Assembly: GCA_017477035.1 (NCBI GenBank)
Contig: JAFUXW010000121.1
Span: 1-10,219, forward strand
Direction of reading: 5' to 3'
From: Alphaproteobacteria bacterium
GTDB lineage: Bacteria > Pseudomonadota > Alphaproteobacteria > RF32 > CAG-239
Length of the DNA stretch: 10,219 nt
The notes below the pieces were generated by a model that was not told the DNA's origin, did not search any database, and saw only the letters and a program-made list of their open reading frames with translations. The number at the start of each line of letters is the position of its first letter. The stretch's first letter is position 1. Position numbers and translations under genes: made by a program. Of this stretch, positions 6,030 through 10,219 are shown piece by piece.

Positions 6030-6965
6030 ATGACAAACGAAAAAAAAGATACAAAACCAAAGAAAAAATGGGTACGTAAAACTTTGAAATGGCTAATTTT
6101 CGGAATTATCGGATTGATAGTTTTGATTGCCGGCGGAGTTTACTATGTATACAACTACTATGACTGGCAGTCGATTGTGCGCAATCTGGTGCACCAACAA
6201 GGTTCTGCTGCGGTAGGAACAGATGTAAATATCGGTAATATTAACCTTTCGCTTAAAGACGGAAAAGGAAGTATTGATAATATAACGGTTGCAAACCCTA
6301 AAGGCTATAGTCAGGATTATATTATTAAACTGGGAAAAGTTTCGGTCAGTGTTGATAAAGAATCGATAGTTAAACTGGCTAAAGAAACCGCGCAAAAAAG
6401 CGGTTCTAAAATTAAAACCGTGGTTATTAATGAAATACATGTAAACAAACCGGAAGTTACTTATGAATTAATGAATCTGAACAGAAGCAATTCCGATGAT
6501 ATTATGACCAACATCAAAAGGAACACAGCTTCGTCAAGCAAACAACCTAAAAAAGAAGCCAAAGAATCCGATGTTGAATATAAAGTTGCTATTAAAAAGG
6601 TTATTGTTGCCGATGGTAATGCCACGGTTGCGGCTAATCTTTTAGGAGCGTCTAAATCTTTAAGTTTAAAATTGCCGACAATAACAATCAGCAACTTAGG
6701 AACAGAAAAACAAGGTATAACTATTGAGGATGGATTAGCTCGCATTTTCCAAGAAATTCTAAAAACGACAACATCGGTTGTTTCAAAAGCCGACTTAAGT
6801 GAAATTTTAGGAGGTGTAAAAGATTTAACTGGAGCAGCCATCGGAACTGCCGGCAAAGCAACCGGAGCAGTTGTCGATGCCGCCGGGAACGCCGCCGGAA
6901 CTGCTACCGAAGGTGTAACGAAAGGTGTAAAAGGCTTAACAAACAGTGTAGGTAATTTGTTTTAA
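6030..6965 (+). CDS. Short AsmA-like inner-membrane-anchored protein
   Basis: AsmA-family proteins are anchored in the inner membrane and face the periplasm; larger members take part in phospholipid transport and outer-membrane assembly. This 311-aa product has a Lys-rich cytosolic start (1-20), one membrane helix (about 21-41), then an AsmA-type N-terminal segment. GTDVNIGNINLSL (63-75), VANPKGY (87-93) and a following strand pattern ending in NKPEVTYEL match the family's usual order of strands and NP-G motif. It is half the length of E. coli AsmA (617 aa) and has no full C-terminal domain. A Lys-rich spacer sits at about 165-190, and the last 47 residues (265-311) form a Gly/Ala/Thr/Val repeat-like tail. 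GGAGG precedes the ATG by 6 bases, a strong site. A possible -10 TATATT lies at 6007-6012, with no good -35. It ends at a strong terminator and seems to be a single-gene unit. Confidence 0.8.
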   Translation: MTNEKKDTKPKKKWVRKTLKWLIFGIIGLIVLIAGGVYYVYNYYDWQSIVRNLVHQQGSAAVGTDVNIGNINLSLKDGKGSIDNITVANPKGYSQDYIIKLGKVSVSVDKESIVKLAKETAQKSGSKIKTVVINEIHVNKPEVTYELMNLNRSNSDDIMTNIKRNTASSSKQPKKEAKESDVEYKVAIKKVIVADGNATVAANLLGASKSLSLKLPTITISNLGTEKQGITIEDGLARIFQEILKTTTSVVSKADLSEILGGVKDLTGAAIGTAGKATGAVVDAAGNAAGTATEGVTKGVKGLTNSVGNLF

Positions 6966-6985
6966 CAAATTATCTGCTTATCCTC

Positions 6986-7012
6986 AAAGAGTGCTTCGGC
7001 ACTCTTTTTTTT
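6986..7012 (+). terminator. Intrinsic terminator of the AsmA-like gene (UUCG tetraloop)
   Basis: AAAGAGTGC, loop TTCG, then GCACTCTTT form a 9-bp stem, followed by T residues to 7012. It begins 20 bases after the stop codon. The stable UUCG tetraloop and unbroken T-run make this one of the clearest signals in the window. Confidence 0.95.
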
Positions 7013-7080
7013 GGCTTTATTGATTTTTTAAATTATTTATGCTACCTGTTTATACAGGGTTATTTTCGGAGGAAATTTTT

Positions 7081-9942
7081 ATGAAAAAAGTTATTGCCTG
7101 CTCATTGATTATATTATCGTTCTTATTTATCAATATCGCCAAAGCCGATAATGTTATTTTATCCGATGCCAAAGATTTGATATTCAAAATCATTGATGGA
7201 GAAGAAACGGTCTATGATAAAAACGGAGAACTATATTCCGGCGCAGTTATTTTACCGGATGACGAGAATCGAAAAATAACTTATTTCTACCAAAATGGTA
7301 AAAAACATGGAGTTGCATTCTCTCGATTTTCTTCCGAAAAAATGGAAATTGAAACCTCTTATGCCAACGGCAAAAAAAATGGTGAAGAAATTTTATTCTA
7401 TCCTAACGGGAATCCTCAATACAGAAAAAATTACAAAAATGATGTTTTAGACGGCGATGAAATATTGTTCTATCAAAATGGAAAACCGCAAAAGCAGAGC
7501 CATTACCTTGATGGTAAGCTGAACGGCGAGGTTCATTATTTTAATAAAAAAGGAGAGCATATTAAAATTGAAACATATAAAGATGATGTTAAAAATGGAA
7601 TTGAGCGTATAATCGAAAATAACATTTTACGCGAAGAAAACAATTATGAAAACGGAGTTTTGAACGGAACCACCAAAAAATATGATACTCAATACCTGAC
7701 CGATGAAATTCAATATGTAAACGGTAAAAAAGAAGGAGTGCATAAAACTTATGCCAGTAACGGCGGATGGCGGGAAATTCCATATAAAAACGATAAAAAA
7801 GAAGGGACTGGAAAAATTTACAATCCGGCAAAAATTGTTGTTGAAAGTATTGTATATGCCAATGATAAACGCAACGGATTACATCAAAAATTCGGCACAA
7901 GCGGAAAACTGCTTTTTTCCGAAAATTATAAAGATGATATGAAAGACGGAATTTCTCGTTATTTTGATGATAAAGGGACACTGACTGAAGTCAGTTATTA
8001 TATGAATGATGTCGAGTTATCTAAAGTAGAAATCAGCAAACGTGCCGATTTGAAGAATATTTACGAGGCTTTTTTAGATAATCAGTTGGATAAATACAGT
8101 AATAAACGTAATCTTTGGTATAAAATTTTGTGGCTCGGATTAAATACTAATCGACCGGAAATATTGGAAACTCTTGAAAAAGAAATGAAAATGTATGCGG
8201 TTGATATAGACGACATAAGAATATATAAAAGATATAGCGGCGGACAATTTGATGGAGAAAGTAAACAGTTGTTTTTTGGATTATCTCCGCTTGGTTATGC
8301 TGTTAATATTGAAGCTCCGACTGAAGTTTTGCAAAAATTCATCAGTCAAAAAGATATCCTTAATTCGCGCGGTTTTACTCCGCTTCGCGATGCCGTTCGC
8401 TTAAATAAAACTGACATGGTTAAATTTCTATTGTTAAACGGAGCTGATTTAGCAGAAAAAGACAATGAAGGAAACGATATTCTGCTTTATGCCATCATCT
8501 CGGAATCTCCTTTTGATATGATAGAAAACATTGTAAAATCAGGAGGCAATGTAAATACACGGAATAATTTGGAACAAACTCCAATAACCGTTGCTTTGAC
8601 ACAAAAAAATACGGATTTGGTAAAATTTTTAATATCTGCCGGTGCTGAAACTCAAAAAATGACAGATGGAGAAAATATTTTATTTTATTCTTACAATAAA
8701 AAAGTTCCTCAAGAAATCCTCAAAAATCTTTTGGAAAATGGGGCAGATATAAATTCCACAGATGCTGAAGGTAACAACTTGTTGCTAAAATCATTGATAA
8801 ATAATGATGAACAAACAGCTCTTTTCGCTTTGAAAAATAATGCTGACATAAATCAGAAAAATAACGAAGGAGAAACTGCCGTCAGCTATATCTTGTTTAA
8901 TAAGGTATCTCCGCAGATTAGTGAAGAAATATTCAACAGAGATTATAATTTTAATGACAAATTGGAAAAACCAAATAAAATGCTCTGGAAAATTTTAATG
9001 GAACAAAATAAATTGGATTTACTGAAAAAAACTTGGGATAAAATGCCAGACGTCAGTAAAGTGGCAGATGCCTCCGGAGATATACCTCTTGAAGTTGCGC
9101 TTAAAGTTGCAGATAACCCGCAATTACACGAACTTGCATTATCATACATAGAAATAGCTGATGATAAAATGGTCTGGAACGCTCTTGAAAGTAAAAATTT
9201 TGAATTATTTAAGGATATGATTTCAAAGCACGCAAACATTAATACAAAAAATAGCAAAGGAGACACTTTACTGATATATATGATTAAAAACAATTATGGT
9301 TCTGAATTTCGTGATTTGATATTGTCTGATAAGCTCAATATTAATGCAGAAAACAACGAAATGAAAACAGCACTTGATATTGCTATTGAAATTAACGATT
9401 TAAAAACTGCAGAATACTTGCTTAAAGCAGGAGCTAATCCGAACCGCGTTATAAAAGGAGAAACATATATCAGTAAAGCAACCCCTTCCCAAAACGAATT
9501 GGTAAAGCTACTACTCAAATACACAAAGCAGCTAGAAACTACCTTACCGAATAACGAATCGATATCTATGCGAGCTGTTAAAAATCTAAATCTACCATTG
9601 TTTGAATATTTAGAAACAAATAATTTACTTGATTTAAATGCCAAAGATGATAATGGTAATTCGTTATTAATGGCCTGCGCCGATTATTTTGCTCAAGCAA
9701 GTGATAACGATGATAGCAAGCTGTTAAGCGATAATTTTATGGCTATTGCAAAAATCTTATTAAGCAAAGGAGCTGATATAAATTTACGCAATGGTAACGG
9801 TGAAACATTACTTATAAAACTCGCTAAAAATTGCGGTTCAGGATATGAAGAATTGGCAAAGTTTTTAATTGACAGTGGCGCGGATAACACTTTAAAAGAT
9901 CAGTATAATAAAACGGCGGAAGATTATCGAAAACCAGAATGA
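7081..9942 (+). CDS. Exported MORN-variant (MORN_2) plus ankyrin-repeat protein, 953 aa
   Basis: Large repeat protein predicted to be exported and to bind other proteins; its partner is unknown. The ATG at 7081 follows GGAGG at 8 bases and opens a clear signal peptide (MKK, a hydrophobic core, cleavage after AKA at 22). An earlier in-frame ATG at 7039 lacks these and would bury the signal peptide. Residues about 44-312 hold eleven MORN_2 repeats of the YwqK type, pattern Y-x-N/D-G/D-K-x-x-G. Their key Tyr falls at 70, 94, 118, 142, 166, 189, 212, 235, 259, 283 and 307. A linker with LWYKILWLGL follows (about 313-396), then roughly a dozen ankyrin repeats to the end, with cores such as NGADLAEKDNEGN (453), NGADINSTDAEGN (553), KAGANPN (782) and KGADINLRNGNGET (896). 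No catalytic domain or C-terminal membrane anchor is visible. It stands alone after a strong terminator; I saw no clear promoter. Host- or envelope-protein binding is inference. Confidence 0.9.
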   Translation: MKKVIACSLIILSFLFINIAKADNVILSDAKDLIFKIIDGEETVYDKNGELYSGAVILPDDENRKITYFYQNGKKHGVAFSRFSSEKMEIETSYANGKKNGEEILFYPNGNPQYRKNYKNDVLDGDEILFYQNGKPQKQSHYLDGKLNGEVHYFNKKGEHIKIETYKDDVKNGIERIIENNILREENNYENGVLNGTTKKYDTQYLTDEIQYVNGKKEGVHKTYASNGGWREIPYKNDKKEGTGKIYNPAKIVVESIVYANDKRNGLHQKFGTSGKLLFSENYKDDMKDGISRYFDDKGTLTEVSYYMNDVELSKVEISKRADLKNIYEAFLDNQLDKYSNKRNLWYKILWLGLNTNRPEILETLEKEMKMYAVDIDDIRIYKRYSGGQFDGESKQLFFGLSPLGYAVNIEAPTEVLQKFISQKDILNSRGFTPLRDAVRLNKTDMVKFLLLNGADLAEKDNEGNDILLYAIISESPFDMIENIVKSGGNVNTRNNLEQTPITVALTQKNTDLVKFLISAGAETQKMTDGENILFYSYNKKVPQEILKNLLENGADINSTDAEGNNLLLKSLINNDEQTALFALKNNADINQKNNEGETAVSYILFNKVSPQISEEIFNRDYNFNDKLEKPNKMLWKILMEQNKLDLLKKTWDKMPDVSKVADASGDIPLEVALKVADNPQLHELALSYIEIADDKMVWNALESKNFELFKDMISKHANINTKNSKGDTLLIYMIKNNYGSEFRDLILSDKLNINAENNEMKTALDIAIEINDLKTAEYLLKAGANPNRVIKGETYISKATPSQNELVKLLLKYTKQLETTLPNNESISMRAVKNLNLPLFEYLETNNLLDLNAKDDNGNSLLMACADYFAQASDNDDSKLLSDNFMAIAKILLSKGADINLRNGNGETLLIKLAKNCGSGYEELAKFLIDSGADNTLKDQYNKTAEDYRKPE
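7278..8010 (+). repeat. Eleven tandem MORN-variant repeats (about 70-72 bases each)
   Basis: Within the coding frame the conserved Tyr recurs every 24, 24, 24, 24, 23, 23, 23, 24, 24 and 24 residues from residue 70 to 307. The protein pattern is regular but the DNA copies have diverged strongly, so recent unequal duplication is not evident. The unit carries an N-G/D turn and a Gly four residues later, as in MORN_2/YwqK proteins. Bounds are approximate. Confidence 0.85.
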
Positions 9943-9999
9943 TGATGGTTTTAAAACATAGACATAATGCAAATTTTATAAAAAAAATAAAAATAATAC

Positions 10000-10028
10000 T
10001 TGCATTTAAAATTTATTTGTTTTATTAA
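10000..10028 (+). promoter_or_regulatory. Candidate promoter for tRNA-Arg
   Basis: TTGCAT (10000-10005) is followed after 17 bases by TATTAA (10023-10028, four of six matches to TATAAT). Initiation near 10035 would leave a short 5' leader of about 7 bases before the tRNA. The rest of the gap between the MORN-ankyrin gene and the tRNA (9943-10041) is very AT-rich, with no clear terminator for the upstream gene. Confidence 0.4.
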
Positions 10029-10041
10029 CGTATCTGTCAAT

Positions 10042-10118
10042 GCGCCCGTAGCTTAATTGGATAGAGCATCTGACTACGGATCAGAAGGTTGTGAGTTCGA
10101 GTCCCGCCGGGCGCGCCA
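10042..10118 (+). tRNA. tRNA-Arg (anticodon ACG)
   Basis: Full 77-base cloverleaf. The acceptor GCGCCCG pairs perfectly with CGGGCGC, the discriminator base is G (10115) and CCA is encoded (10116-10118). The D-arm contains AATTGGATA. The anticodon stem TCTGA/TCAGA is perfect, with loop CTACGGA and anticodon ACG at 10076-10078, which is read as inosine-CG for CGN arginine codons. The T-loop TTCGAGT is canonical, but the T-stem GTGAG/CCCGC carries a T-G wobble and an A-C mismatch. A strong terminator follows, so it appears to be a single-gene unit. Confidence 0.96.
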
Positions 10119-10124
10119 TTTAAC

Positions 10125-10151
10125 TCCCTGTTTTTACAGGGATTTTTTGTT
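10125..10151 (+). terminator. Intrinsic terminator of tRNA-Arg
   Basis: TCCCTGT, loop TTTT, ACAGGGA form a perfect 7-bp stem, followed by TTTTTTGTTT. It starts 7 bases after the encoded CCA. Confidence 0.92.
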
Positions 10152-10185
10152 TCCAAAATTTTTCGGCAAGCGTCAAAATTCCTCC

Positions 10186-10205
10186 GGTCACACGCTGGTC
10201 ACACG
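10186..10205 (+). repeat. GGTCACACG direct repeat downstream of tRNA-Arg
   Basis: GGTCACACG occurs at 10186-10194 and 10197-10205, an 11-base period, and GGTCA recurs at 10215-10219 where the window ends. The stretch 10152-10185 between terminator and repeats holds no recognisable gene. On the minus strand an open frame without a visible start runs in from the edge and ends at 10120; it overlaps the tRNA terminator and is not called as a gene. Confidence 0.6.
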
Positions 10206-10219
10206 TTTTTTCCCGGTCA

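Noticed and set aside
7045..7058. LexA/SOS box before the MORN-ankyrin gene
   Set aside because: CTGT and ACAG are separated by 4 bases, not the 8 of the gammaproteobacterial box, and the alphaproteobacterial box is a different GTTC direct repeat.
7039..7080. 14-residue N-terminal extension of the MORN-ankyrin gene
   Set aside because: The ATG at 7081 has GGAGG at 8 bases and starts a clean signal peptide; the extension would place charged and polar residues before it and has no binding site.
7589..7981. 130-aa minus-strand open frame inside the MORN-repeat region
   Set aside because: Its His/Tyr/Phe/Arg-rich composition is what the reverse complement of a Lys/Asn/Glu-rich repeat gene gives; the plus-strand gene explains the region.
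7278..8010. CRISPR-like or DNA tandem array in the regular 70-72-base periodicity
   Set aside because: The period is seen in protein only; DNA copies are not identical and there are no constant repeats with variable spacers.

Overview
This AT-rich window encodes housekeeping envelope functions at both ends and poorly known accessory genes between them. Organism (inference): a Gram-negative proteobacterium, most likely an AT-rich alphaproteobacterium. The reasons are the order LysM/LytM lipoprotein - yajC - secD, the lipoprotein and AsmA/SIMPL envelope proteins, and several unfamiliar proteins of the kind seen in host-associated alphaproteobacteria. No rRNA or other strong phylogenetic marker is present, so this rests on gene order and protein style.

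Layout. At 3-2959, reading leftwards, lie an NlpD-like LysM lipoprotein whose LytM domain lacks metal ligands, then yajC and secD. secD ends 2 bases from the left edge, and secF would be expected just outside. At 3016-4307, also leftwards, are two unrecognised genes: a 114-aa acidic protein, then a 271-aa Trp-rich protein that is richer in GC than its surroundings. The 271-aa gene ends at a good intrinsic terminator, and its leader seems to begin with a stem-loop and to lack a Shine-Dalgarno sequence. At 4336-4367 two candidate promoters face each other in one short symmetric region. The rightward one drives a membrane-anchored SIMPL (DUF541) protein at 4397-5110. A convergent hairpin at 5132-5160 separates it from a leftward 240-aa unknown whose C-terminus faintly resembles a DUF1566/Lcl-type domain. 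At 6030-6965 is a short AsmA-like membrane-anchored protein with a Gly/Ala-rich tail and a clean UUCG terminator.

At 7081-9942 is the most striking gene: a 953-aa exported protein with eleven MORN-variant repeats on a 23/24-residue period, followed by a long ankyrin-repeat solenoid. The window closes with a tRNA-Arg (anticodon ACG, encoded CCA, irregular T-stem), its terminator, and a short repeated GGTCACACG element at the right edge.

How they fit together: secD/yajC export proteins to the periplasm. The NlpD-like lipoprotein would control peptidoglycan hydrolysis there, and the SIMPL, AsmA-like and MORN-ankyrin proteins are all predicted to act at or beyond the inner membrane. No restriction, CRISPR, toxin-antitoxin or transposase genes were seen.
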